Of a stretch of DNA of 14,832 nucleotides, positions 5,560-13,355 are shown one piece after another. Position 1 is the stretch's first letter, and every line of letters starts with the position of its first letter. The DNA is from CAYHSR01 sp043821725. GTDB taxonomy: Bacteria > Patescibacteriota > Patescibacteriia > Magasanikbacterales > GWA2-37-8. The notes beneath the pieces are model-generated. The model was given only the letters and a program-made list of their open reading frames with translations. It was not told where the DNA came from and searched no databases. The stretch covers positions 1-14,832 of the forward strand of contig JBDRCM010000021.1 in the NCBI GenBank assembly GCA_043821725.1, written 5' to 3'. The position numbers and the translations under genes were made by a program.

Positions 5560-6939
5560 CTAAATCAAATATTTTTTCTTTTCTTCAGCAATATTAACTT
5601 TTAGTCCGAGATCCTGGCGTAATCGATCTGCAACAATTTTTGACTGGTCAATTTCGCCGTGATTGAATATAACCTGCTTTGGCAGTGTTTTCGCGCCTCC
5701 GATCCAATCCAAAATTTTGTTCTGATCGCCATGGGCAGACAAAGCTCCAATGGCTTCAACAAAACATCTTATGGGAATTTTTTGTCCCATTATTTTTATT
5801 TGCTTTTCCCCCTCTAAAATGCGCCTGCCAACAGTGCCGTTTGCCTGATATCCAATAAACAGCAAGGTGCTATTTTTATCCGGCATATATCGTATTGCAT
5901 GATGAAGAATGCGCCCGCCGTTCATCATGCCGGCTCCGGCGATTATTATTTTAGGGCCGGCCACGTTGTTAATTTTTTTTGATTCATCTACGCTTTTGGT
6001 GACATTAAGAGATGAAAATGAAAAAAGATCATCATCAGCACTGTATAATTTTTTTGCCGCTGAATCGTAATATTGCGGATACTGCCGATAAATTTCAGTG
6101 GCATTGATTGCCAATGGCGAATCAAGAAAAATCGGCAATGCCGGAATAACATGCTTGCGGTCAATCAATTTATTTAAAATATACAAAAGCTGTTGAGTGC
6201 GCTCCAAAGCAAAAGAAGGAATCATTAAAACTCCATTCCGCTTTATGGCGCTGATAATTGTTTTCTCAATTATTTGCTCACGCTCTTCATTTGTGTGAGC
6301 TTCGTGAATCCGTCCTCCATAAGTTGACTCACAAATTACCGCGTCAACGCCGATCGGCATATTAGCTGTTTCTTTTAGTATTGGAACATCTGTATTACCT
6401 AAATCTCCAGAAAAAACAACTGTCTTGTTATTGGCGCGCAGTTCAACAAAAGCAGAGCCGAAAATATGGCCTGCCTCATGAAAAATAAAATTTGCTTTGC
6501 TTTTTGTTGATTTTTGTCCACTGATTTCTTTTTTTTCGCCATAATCAACAATGCTGAATTGTGATTCAACAGCATTTACATCATCCAAATCATACAGCAT
6601 TGGCTCATTGAATTTTTTGAATTCATATCCCATTATTGAAACTGCATCGCGCAAAATCAAACCTGCCAGCTTTATTGTTGCAGGCGTGGCAAAAATCGGT
6701 CCATTAAATCCCCTCTTAACAAGCAATGGCAATCGGCCGACATGATCCAAATGGGCATGAGTTATTATTACAGCGGAAACTTCACCTGGATCAAAACCAA
6801 ATGGTTGGTAATTCTTTTTTTCTTCTTTAGAGCCACCTTGAAATAATCCGCAGTCAATCAATATTTTAAGTCCTTTGCTATCAACCAGTGAACATGATCC
6901 TGTTACATGTCCAACAGCGCCATGAAAAGAGATTTGCAT
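5560..6939 (-). CDS. Beta-CASP metallo-beta-lactamase-fold RNA nuclease (CPSF/Ysh1-like)
   Basis: This is a predicted zinc-dependent RNA exo/endonuclease of the cytoplasmic CPSF73/TTHA0252-type family, acting in RNA processing or decay. The 459-aa protein opens with MQISFHGAVGHVTGSC, then the metal-binding motif HAHLDH (61-66), FHEAGHIFGSA with H158, SGDLGN (D179) and ESTYGGR. The beta-CASP part shows PSFALERTQQLLYIL, DSPLAINATEIYRQYPQYYD, AGAGMMNGGRILHHA and FIGYQANGTVGRRILEG. The C-terminal metal/active-site histidines are in ALSAHGDQ and IFNHGE. All expected motifs are intact, and length is typical. It reads alone from a divergent promoter shared with the 7049 gene and ends at two tandem terminators. 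It is not RNase J, which is longer and has a C-terminal extension. Confidence 0.93.
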   Translation of the reverse strand: MQISFHGAVGHVTGSCSLVDSKGLKILIDCGLFQGGSKEEKKNYQPFGFDPGEVSAVIITHAHLDHVGRLPLLVKRGFNGPIFATPATIKLAGLILRDAVSIMGYEFKKFNEPMLYDLDDVNAVESQFSIVDYGEKKEISGQKSTKSKANFIFHEAGHIFGSAFVELRANNKTVVFSGDLGNTDVPILKETANMPIGVDAVICESTYGGRIHEAHTNEEREQIIEKTIISAIKRNGVLMIPSFALERTQQLLYILNKLIDRKHVIPALPIFLDSPLAINATEIYRQYPQYYDSAAKKLYSADDDLFSFSSLNVTKSVDESKKINNVAGPKIIIAGAGMMNGGRILHHAIRYMPDKNSTLLFIGYQANGTVGRRILEGEKQIKIMGQKIPIRCFVEAIGALSAHGDQNKILDWIGGAKTLPKQVIFNHGEIDQSKIVADRLRQDLGLKVNIAEEKKKYLI

Positions 6940-6990
6940 AATTTTGTATTAGGTTATAAATAGTTTATATCCGGCACTTAAACCAAGTTT

Positions 6991-7019
6991 ATTATATCAC
7001 AAACCCTTCTATACAAAAA
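6991..7019 (-). promoter_or_regulatory. Promoter of the MBL nuclease gene
   Basis: On the minus strand TGATATAAT is an extended -10 (TATAAT at 6996-6991). A weak TTTTTG lies 17 bp upstream (7019-7014). The predicted start is about 45 nt before the ATG at 6939. The 14-nt string TTTGTGATATAATA (7003-6990) is the same as in the promoter at 3421-3434. Confidence 0.65.
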
Positions 7020-7038
7020 GCGATATTTTTGATACAAT
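7010..7038 (+). promoter_or_regulatory. Promoter of the 7049 gene (probably leaderless)
   Basis: TGATACAAT gives an extended -10 with TACAAT at 7033-7038. A weak -35 TATACA lies at 7010-7015 with a 17-bp spacer. The ATG is only 10 bp after the -10, so transcription should begin within about 5 nt of the start codon and the mRNA would be nearly leaderless. It overlaps the divergent promoter of the nuclease gene. Confidence 0.5.
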
Positions 7039-7048
7039 AAGCAAAGCT

Positions 7049-7714
7049 ATGCGAAGAGACATAATAAGTGACGTTGAAATCAAAGATCCGCCGATTGAAG
7101 AACTAACAAGAAAATATTCGGCATTTTCAAGCATAAAAAGGAGCTGCATTGGCGGCTGTGGATGCTTTGTTTTTTTTATTGTCTTAATTATAGTTCTACT
7201 CAAGCTGTGGCTTGGGGCAGGTCCACAAAATGTTTCAGCAGTTCCAAATGATTTTCCGCAAGATGTTGCCGTATATGACCAACAAAATATTGATGAGATC
7301 ATTTACATCAACGGAAAATACAAGAACAGGGCAATATCAGCTTCAGCGTTTTTTCCAAAAATAATTCTGTCTCCCCTCATTTCAGCGCTTGACAGCAGTG
7401 ATGTAAACGCCAGCTTGTCCGCATCTCCGGCCTCTTTCTTTAAAAATATGTGGAAAGTTGTAAATTCACAGGTAAGCGACAGCAGAAGTATAGTCAAAAT
7501 AAAATGGAAGGATTTGCCGGCAAATCCGGAATTCATATATGCTCATCTTAAAACCGAACTCCAAAAAGAAAACTTCATTGTTGAAAATGATTATTCAATG
7601 AACAACAGCTTTGGTTTTTCTTTTAAAAAAGACAACCATTCCGGTACATTCCAAGCAACAGGCATCCAAGGACAATCCGGAACTGTTATGGCTACACTTA
7701 TAGTGAACTATTAA
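7049..7714 (+). CDS. Membrane-anchored protein of unknown function, 221 aa
   Basis: The N-terminus (residues 1-32) is charged and cytoplasmic. It is followed by a small Cys/Gly cluster, CIGGCGCF (33-40), running directly into one membrane helix (about 40-56, VFFIVLIIVLLKLWLG). Residues 57-221 form a predicted extracytoplasmic domain with alternating polar and hydrophobic strands. It includes a segment VPNDFPQDVAVYD (65-77) and a C-terminal stretch FGFSFKKDNHSGTFQATGIQGQSGTVMATLIVNY, which looks like a small beta-rich domain. No lipobox follows the usual rule, because the cysteines precede the membrane helix. I do not recognise a characterised family. It is the first gene of a plus-strand run with murJ 21 bp downstream, so a cell-envelope role is a reasonable inference. 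Confidence 0.8.
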   Translation: MRRDIISDVEIKDPPIEELTRKYSAFSSIKRSCIGGCGCFVFFIVLIIVLLKLWLGAGPQNVSAVPNDFPQDVAVYDQQNIDEIIYINGKYKNRAISASAFFPKIILSPLISALDSSDVNASLSASPASFFKNMWKVVNSQVSDSRSIVKIKWKDLPANPEFIYAHLKTELQKENFIVENDYSMNNSFGFSFKKDNHSGTFQATGIQGQSGTVMATLIVNY

Positions 7715-7735
7715 ATCCACAAAAAATATTGCGCA

Positions 7736-9355
7736 ATGCTTTCAAAATTCCTAAACAACCAGTCAAAAACCCTTACAGGCGCCGCAATTATGATTTCAGG
7801 CGCCGCTTTTCTAAGTAGAATCGTGGGTCTGCTTCGCGACAGAATTTTTGCTCATCATTATGGAGCGGGAATGGTGATGGATTCTTATGCAGCCGCTTTT
7901 AAAATTCCCGACCTGATCTATGGACTGCTTGTAATTGGCGCATTAAGCGCCGGCTTTATCCCGACTTTTACCAAGTTGATTACCATTTCAAGCAACAAAG
8001 AACCAGCATGGAAGTTGGCTAATAATGTTCTAAACATACTCGCAATATGCTTAATAGCATTATGCGCCCTTGGCTTTATTTTTGCGCCCCAGCTCACCGG
8101 CTTTATAGCGCCCGGATTTAATAATGAAACATTTATACTGGCTGTGCGTTTTTCGCGCATAATGCTCTGCTCAACTTTGCTTTTGGGCATTTCCATGGTA
8201 ATGGGAGGAATTTTGCAGTCATTTCGCAGTTTTGTAATATATTCAATTGCGCCGATTTTTTACAATGTTGGCATCATATTCGGAGTTGTGGCTCTTGTTC
8301 CGCTCATTGGAATATCAGGAATTGCATGGGGAGTTGTATTAGGCGCCCTGCTTCATTGCTGTCTGCAAATTTATGGAGCATATAAAATGAATTACAGATG
8401 GAAATGGAACTTTAATTTAAAGGATAAAAATACGCGCTTGATTGCCAAATTAATGATCCCGCGAACTCTTGGAATGGCCATAACTCAAATTAATATGGTT
8501 GTAATGACCATATTTGCTTCCCTGCTTCCTCTCGGAAGCTTGGCTATTTTCAGTTATGCAAAAAATCTTCAGGATGTTCCGGCAGGCATTATTGGAATTC
8601 CATTTGCTTTAGCGGCATTTCCAATTCTTTCTTCAGCAGTCGCAGGTGAAAACGAAAAAAAATTTATTTCAACCCTTTCGCAAACAATCAGACAAATACT
8701 TTTTTTAATTGCCCCCATATCAGTGCTGATGCTTCTTTTGCGGGCTCAAATAGTAAGAGTGATACTGGGAAGCGGGGCCTTTGATTGGACTTCAACAATA
8801 AATACAGCAGACACGCTGGCATTCTTTTGCTTAAGTTTATTTGCACAGTCGCTTATCCCTCTTTTTGCGCGCGCTTTTTATTCACTTCAAGATACTAAAA
8901 CTCCATTTGTAATCGCACTTGTTTCCGAGCTTATCACGATTATTGCGGCTCTTATTTTTATGAAAAAACTTGGCACTCCTGGCTTGGCATTGGCAATATC
9001 AATCGGCGCTCTTATAAATATGACATTGCTCGCGTATTATTTAAGAGATACAACCAAATTTCTGGATGGACATAGAATTTTCAATTCAATGTGGAAAATC
9101 GCAACTGCATCACTTGCAATGGCAATAGTGATACAATGGGCAAAATACCCTCTGGCGCGCATTGTAGATCAGGAAAAATTATGGGGAATATTCAGTCAAG
9201 GATTTATCGCGGGAATAGCAGGACTGGCAATTTATTGTTTAATGTGTTATTTTCTTAATCTGCCTGAATTCAAACAATTCACAGGCAGTTTCAGAAAAAA
9301 ATGGCTTAAAATACGAGGAATAAAAATTTCTGAAAATATTGACTTGAAAAATTAG
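7736..9355 (+). CDS. murJ: Lipid II flippase MurJ (MviN)
   Basis: MurJ moves lipid-linked peptidoglycan precursor across the cytoplasmic membrane and belongs to the MOP exporter superfamily. The 539-aa protein is hydrophobic throughout with about 14 membrane helices. The N-terminus carries the family signature: AAFLSRIVGLLRDRIFAHHYGAG (24-46), then MDSYAAAFKIPDLIYGLL and ALSAGFIPTF. Later diagnostic segments are PRTLGMAITQINMVV, ISYAKNLQ-like FSYAKNLQDVPAGIIGIPFALAAFPILS, and FFCLSLFAQSLIPLFARAFYSLQDTKTPF. Length is normal and nothing is missing. It lies 21 bp after the 7049 gene and only 4 bp before lepA, so the three are probably one transcript. No Shine-Dalgarno sequence precedes the ATG. 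Confidence 0.96.
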   Translation: MLSKFLNNQSKTLTGAAIMISGAAFLSRIVGLLRDRIFAHHYGAGMVMDSYAAAFKIPDLIYGLLVIGALSAGFIPTFTKLITISSNKEPAWKLANNVLNILAICLIALCALGFIFAPQLTGFIAPGFNNETFILAVRFSRIMLCSTLLLGISMVMGGILQSFRSFVIYSIAPIFYNVGIIFGVVALVPLIGISGIAWGVVLGALLHCCLQIYGAYKMNYRWKWNFNLKDKNTRLIAKLMIPRTLGMAITQINMVVMTIFASLLPLGSLAIFSYAKNLQDVPAGIIGIPFALAAFPILSSAVAGENEKKFISTLSQTIRQILFLIAPISVLMLLLRAQIVRVILGSGAFDWTSTINTADTLAFFCLSLFAQSLIPLFARAFYSLQDTKTPFVIALVSELITIIAALIFMKKLGTPGLALAISIGALINMTLLAYYLRDTTKFLDGHRIFNSMWKIATASLAMAIVIQWAKYPLARIVDQEKLWGIFSQGFIAGIAGLAIYCLMCYFLNLPEFKQFTGSFRKKWLKIRGIKISENIDLKN

Positions 9356-9359
9356 CATT

Positions 9360-11147
9360 ATGAATGAAAACATACGCAACTTTTGCATTATAGCGCATAT
9401 TGATCATGGAAAATCAACATTAGCCGACCGTTTCTTGGAATTAACAAAAACTGTGGAAAGCCGAAATATGCGGTCGCAAATACTTGATTCAATGGATCTT
9501 GAACGCGAACGAGGAATCACGATTAAGCTGACACCGGCTCGTATGAAATACAACAAATATATTCTTGATTTGATTGATACGCCCGGCCATGTTGACTTTA
9601 ACTATGAGGTCTCAAGATCATTGGCCGCAGTTGAAGGCGCTATATTGCTTATTGACGCAACTCAAGGAGTGCAAGCCCAGACAATTGGAAATTTGTACAT
9701 GGCCATTGAGCAGAATCTCACTATCATACCGGTAATAAACAAGATAGACATGCCAGCCGCCAATATTGAAAACACAAAACAGGAAATAATGCACTTGCTC
9801 GGATGTGATGAAAATGAAATAATGCTGGTTTCTGCAAAAACAGGACAGGGCGTTAAGGAGGTTCTTGATCGCATTATAACCAATATTTTACCACCAACCA
9901 ATAATGCGGAAAAAACAACGCGGGCTCTCATATTTGATTCTCATTATGACGACTATCGCGGAGTAATAGCGTCAGTGAGAATTATAGACGGAGGCCTAAA
10001 AAAAGGCGACAAAATCAAATTCCTGCGCGCCAACAAAGAAATTGAAGTACTGGAACTTGGCCACTACACTCCGCAATACCAAAGCTCAGATAAGCTGGAA
10101 AATGGAGAAATAGGGTACGTTGTAACAGGACTCAAGCAGATAGAATACTGCAGAGTCGGAGATACAATAGGAATGTCAGGAAAAAATGTTGATCCACTGC
10201 CCGGCTATCGCGAAGTCAAGCCAATGGTTTACGCCGGAATATTTCCAAAAGAAGGAGACGACTATCAAGCTTTGCGCGAAGCATTGGATCGCCTCAAATT
10301 AAGCGACTCTTCACTTTTTTTTGAACCTGAAAGTTCCCCTGCTCTTGGATTCGGATTTAGATGCGGCTTTCTCGGACTTCTTCATTTGGATATCTTCCAA
10401 GAGCGCCTTAAGCGCGAATTCGGTTTGCACGTGCTGATTACAGCTCCTTCCGTGGCTTACAAACTGATTGGAACGGATGGCACGGAAAAAATTATACACA
10501 GCCCGCAGGAGCTTCCTGATCAAACCAAAATAATTGACATACTTGAGCCCATAATGAATTTGGATGTAATTACTCCCAAAAAACATATTGGAAATATAAT
10601 GTCGCTTGTGGCGGAAAAAAAAGGAAAATATATTAACACTGAATATCTTAGTTCTGGCGGCGAAATGCGCGCCATATTGCACTACAGCATACCATTATGC
10701 TCGCTTATTATGGATTTTTACGATAAACTGCAAACATGCGCTTCCGGTTATGCTTCAATGAACTATGAATTTAAAAAATACGAATCAACTGATGTAGTGC
10801 GTCTTGACATCTTGATCGCGGACGAGCCGGTTGAAGCATTAAGCACTTTGGTATGGAGAGATTATGCTTTCGCATCCGGAAAGAAAATAGTTGAATCCTT
10901 AAAAAAAACACTGCCTCGCCAGCAATTTATGGTTAAAATTCAAGCCACAGTGGGAGGAAAAATTATTGCGGCAGAACGACTGTCAGCCATGCGAAAAGAT
11001 GTAACGGCAAAACTTTATGGCGGAGATGTAACAAGAAAGCGCAAGTTGCTGGAAAAGCAGAAAAAAGGCAAGAAAAAAATGATGTCAATAGGCAAAGGCA
11101 AAATTGATATTCCAAACGAAGCATATATCGCGGTACTGAAAAGATGA
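9360..11147 (+). CDS. lepA: Elongation factor 4 (LepA), translational GTPase
   Basis: LepA/EF4 is a ribosome-associated GTPase similar to EF-G that affects initiation and back-translocation. The 595-aa protein has the usual length and domain order. GTPase motifs are G1 AHIDHGKST (12-20), G2 RGIT with the switch threonine, G3 DTPGH (73-77), G4 NKID (127-130) and G5 SAK (158-160). Domain II and the EF-G-like domains follow, with GFGFRCGFLGLLHLDIFQERL. The LepA-specific C-terminal domain shows LVWRDYAFASGKKIVESLKK, then PRQQFMVKIQA and GGKIIAAERLSAMRKDVTAKLYGGDVTRKRKLLEKQKKGKKKM. The gene starts 4 bp after murJ and ends in TGA, which shows that TGA is a stop codon here. Confidence 0.98.
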   Translation: MNENIRNFCIIAHIDHGKSTLADRFLELTKTVESRNMRSQILDSMDLERERGITIKLTPARMKYNKYILDLIDTPGHVDFNYEVSRSLAAVEGAILLIDATQGVQAQTIGNLYMAIEQNLTIIPVINKIDMPAANIENTKQEIMHLLGCDENEIMLVSAKTGQGVKEVLDRIITNILPPTNNAEKTTRALIFDSHYDDYRGVIASVRIIDGGLKKGDKIKFLRANKEIEVLELGHYTPQYQSSDKLENGEIGYVVTGLKQIEYCRVGDTIGMSGKNVDPLPGYREVKPMVYAGIFPKEGDDYQALREALDRLKLSDSSLFFEPESSPALGFGFRCGFLGLLHLDIFQERLKREFGLHVLITAPSVAYKLIGTDGTEKIIHSPQELPDQTKIIDILEPIMNLDVITPKKHIGNIMSLVAEKKGKYINTEYLSSGGEMRAILHYSIPLCSLIMDFYDKLQTCASGYASMNYEFKKYESTDVVRLDILIADEPVEALSTLVWRDYAFASGKKIVESLKKTLPRQQFMVKIQATVGGKIIAAERLSAMRKDVTAKLYGGDVTRKRKLLEKQKKGKKKMMSIGKGKIDIPNEAYIAVLKR

Positions 11148-11197
11148 TTTGTCTTAATTTTGAGCCAAGCCTGCCTCAGCAACAACGAAAAACATTT

Positions 11198-11221
11198 ACC
11201 CATTTAATTACCCATTTAATT
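11198..11221. repeat. Tandem 12-bp direct repeat
   Basis: ACCCATTTAATT occurs twice head to tail (11198-11209 and 11210-11221), followed by a partial third start (AC). It sits between lepA and the small membrane ORF, just upstream of the latter's start. It could be replication slippage or a pair of regulator half-sites. No function can be assigned. Confidence 0.6.
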
Positions 11222-11239
11222 ACGTAAATCAAAAAACAT

Positions 11240-11335
11240 ATGAAACCTAAAACAGCTAAAAAAGTATGGCTGGTAATTTCAATTCTTGGAATTATAGGGT
11301 TGCTTTTCTTTACCATTATGCCCGCGCTATATTAG
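11240..11335 (+). CDS. Probable 31-aa single-pass membrane peptide
   Basis: The ATG at 11240 opens a 31-codon frame ending at TAG 11333-11335. The sequence starts MKPKTAKKVW, a basic cytoplasmic head, followed by one helix of about 18 hydrophobic residues (LVISILGIIGLLFFTIMPAL). It has the charge bias expected of an N-in membrane peptide and is too regular to look like chance. It lies 93 bp after lepA and 98 bp before recJ on the same strand. The final G of its stop codon is the first base of the adjacent palindromic element. Without that element the frame would stop one codon later. Function is unknown. With no ribosome binding site and such a short length, it could still be a chance frame. 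Confidence 0.5.
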   Translation: MKPKTAKKVWLVISILGIIGLLFFTIMPALY

Positions 11336-11387
11336 GATCTGTCGCCAAATACCATTTCGTCACGAAAGCGCATTTGGCAACAGACCC
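11335..11387. mobile_element. 53-bp imperfect palindrome with ATTA flanks (MITE-like)
   Basis: The outer arms GGATCTGTCGCCAAAT (11335-11350) and its inverse at 11372-11387 match at 14 of 16 positions. A separate inner inverted repeat TTTCGT-C-ACGAAA fills the centre. The element is flanked on both sides by ATTA (11331-11334 and 11388-11391), as a 4-bp target duplication would be. The arm sequence recurs at 5482-5498. There is no T-tract, so it is not a plain terminator on either strand. Such palindromes in transcripts can also act as RNA hairpins between genes. The mobile origin is inferred. Confidence 0.5.
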
Positions 11388-11433
11388 ATTATTAAAATCT
11401 TGAAGCTATTCTTGTTTAACGACGCATTTGCCT

Positions 11434-13218
11434 ATGTCAACTAAATGGAATTTAATACCACAACCGCCTGATGATTTTATGGCTTGTTTCCCTGAACAGT
11501 TGCCAATAATAACCCAACTGCTTTGGAGCAGAAATATAAGAACACAGAGCGAAATAGATGAATTTTTAAATCCGGATTATTCGCAAGATATTCACGACCC
11601 TTTTTTATTTGAGGAAATGAACAAGGCCTGCGATATAATATTCAAGGCCATTAAAAAAAAGAAAAAAATCGTAGTGCACGGCGATTATGATGCTGATGGA
11701 GTGTGCTCAGCCGCCATTTTGATCAAAACAATCCAAATGCTGGGATCAACAAATGTAAGCGTGTACATTCCTCACAGAGAAGATGAGGGATACGGCCTAA
11801 ATATGAATACTGTTGAACAGATGGCCAAAGAAAAAATAGACCTCATAATCACATGCGATTGCGGAAGCAGTAATGTAAAAGAAATCAAACTGGCGAAAAA
11901 GAAAGGAATAAAAGTTATTGTAACGGACCATCACACAGTTCCGCCAAAATCGCCGTCAGCCGACGCAATAATCCATCCGAAGATGCCAAATGAGACCTAT
12001 CCTGACAAAGGACTCGCCGGCGCAGGCGTTGCATTCAAGCTCGCTCAAGGTTTGCTAAAAAAACATAATAAAAAAAATGATACGCTTGATAATGACCAGA
12101 CGCATGAAGGATTTGAAAAATGGATGCTGGACTTGGTAGCGCTGGCCACTGTCGGCGATATGGTGCCGCTGATTGGAGAATCCCGCACTCTCACACGATA
12201 CGGGCTTGTTGTGCTTAATAAGACGCAAAATGTCGGATTGCTGGAGCTTTTTAAAGTAGCATCATTGTGCGATGAAAATGGACAATTAAAAAAACAAATA
12301 GACGCGCAAACAATCGCATTTCAAATAGTACCGCGACTAAACGCGGCCGGACGAATGGATCATGCAAATACTGCATTTAATCTTTTGATGTGCGAGGATC
12401 AAGCACAGGCAAAAATTCTGGCTAAACAGCTTAATCAAAACAATTTGGACAGGCAGCGTCTTACTGACCAACTGTTCAATGAAGCAAAAAAACAAATTGA
12501 AAAAACAAAACAGCAAAACAATGCCATTTTGTTTGCATACAACGAAAACTGGCCAACAGGACTTTTAGGACTCATATCAGGCCGGCTTAAGGATTGCTAC
12601 CATAAACCTGCCATTGCATTTGCCAAAACAGGAGAAGGAATCAATGGGTCAGGCCGAAGCATTCATGAGTTTGATTTAATAAATGCTTTGCAATCAATGC
12701 CAGAATATTTTACAAAATATGGTGGCCATCCGCAAGCATGCGGACTTACTGTGGCGGATGAAAAACAGTTTGAGCTGTTCAAAACCGAACTGCTTGAAAA
12801 AGCAAACAAAGAAATTGATTTTGCTGAACTTATTCCATCGCTTGATATTGAAATGCAAGTTGAATTGGAAGACGTAAATTGGAAGCTTTATGATTTGCTT
12901 GATAAATTCCAGCCGTTTGGGGTTGGCAATCCTGAGCCAAAATATGTTACAAAAAATCTTACTGTAATGTCAGTGAATCCTGTGGGGCAGGATCAAAAGC
13001 ATTTGCGAATCTTAGTCAAACATAATTCGCATAAAATACGAAAAACAATTGGATTTGGATTGGGCGACTGTTCTCGTCATCCTGATGACTGGAAAAACAA
13101 TCTTAAACCAAACGATAAAATTGACATGGTATTTACAATCTCAATAAATGAATGGAACGGAAATAGAGAACTCCAGCTAACTGTTGAGGATATATGTGTA
13201 TCTTCTTTAGACGGATAA
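11434..13218 (+). CDS. recJ: Single-stranded-DNA-specific 5'-3' exonuclease RecJ
   Basis: RecJ degrades 5' ends of single-stranded DNA in recombination and repair. It belongs to the DHH phosphoesterase superfamily. I start it at ATG 11434 (594 aa), two codons inside a possible TTG start at 11428. Metal-site motifs are HGDYDADG (82-89), IITCDCGSSN, TDHH (164-167) and VGDMVPL. The linker and DHHA1 domain follow with PRLNAAGRMDHA, GLLGLISGRL, GSGRSIHEFDL and the GGHPQACGL signature (430-438). The C-terminal OB-like domain contains FQPFGVGNPEPKY. All catalytic motifs are intact and length is typical. It is separated from the 31-aa ORF by the palindromic element and may have its own promoter, though I cannot identify one with confidence. 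Confidence 0.96.
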   Translation: MSTKWNLIPQPPDDFMACFPEQLPIITQLLWSRNIRTQSEIDEFLNPDYSQDIHDPFLFEEMNKACDIIFKAIKKKKKIVVHGDYDADGVCSAAILIKTIQMLGSTNVSVYIPHREDEGYGLNMNTVEQMAKEKIDLIITCDCGSSNVKEIKLAKKKGIKVIVTDHHTVPPKSPSADAIIHPKMPNETYPDKGLAGAGVAFKLAQGLLKKHNKKNDTLDNDQTHEGFEKWMLDLVALATVGDMVPLIGESRTLTRYGLVVLNKTQNVGLLELFKVASLCDENGQLKKQIDAQTIAFQIVPRLNAAGRMDHANTAFNLLMCEDQAQAKILAKQLNQNNLDRQRLTDQLFNEAKKQIEKTKQQNNAILFAYNENWPTGLLGLISGRLKDCYHKPAIAFAKTGEGINGSGRSIHEFDLINALQSMPEYFTKYGGHPQACGLTVADEKQFELFKTELLEKANKEIDFAELIPSLDIEMQVELEDVNWKLYDLLDKFQPFGVGNPEPKYVTKNLTVMSVNPVGQDQKHLRILVKHNSHKIRKTIGFGLGDCSRHPDDWKNNLKPNDKIDMVFTISINEWNGNRELQLTVEDICVSSLDG

Positions 13219-13355
13219 GAGGTTCTTACTTTTTGTAGTTTTCGTATTTCTAGCATACTATTTCGGGCATACAGTATTTCGCAAATATAAGTACAATGAT
13301 TCTGTCTAAATTTTTTAAGCATTAACCTAAAAAACGGCTCATACGCAATATAGGG

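Noticed and set aside
5266..7048. Possible replication origin (DnaA boxes near a gene-orientation switch)
   Set aside because: There is no dnaA or dnaN nearby, only two perfect boxes, no obvious box cluster or unwinding element, and spot counts of G and C in murJ and lepA show no strand skew. A regulatory role is simpler.
10311..10682. 123-aa minus-strand frame inside lepA
   Set aside because: It is antisense to strongly conserved LepA coding sequence, has no promoter and no recognisable domain.
11428..11433. TTG start for RecJ two codons upstream
   Set aside because: ATG at 11434 is the stronger start codon, and the two extra residues add no conserved sequence.
13219..13355. Search for a recJ terminator and the IS left end
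   Set aside because: Only weak pairings (ATACT/AGTAT) and an AGGGTT string shared with the other flank were found. Neither is sufficient to call a terminator or terminal inverted repeat.
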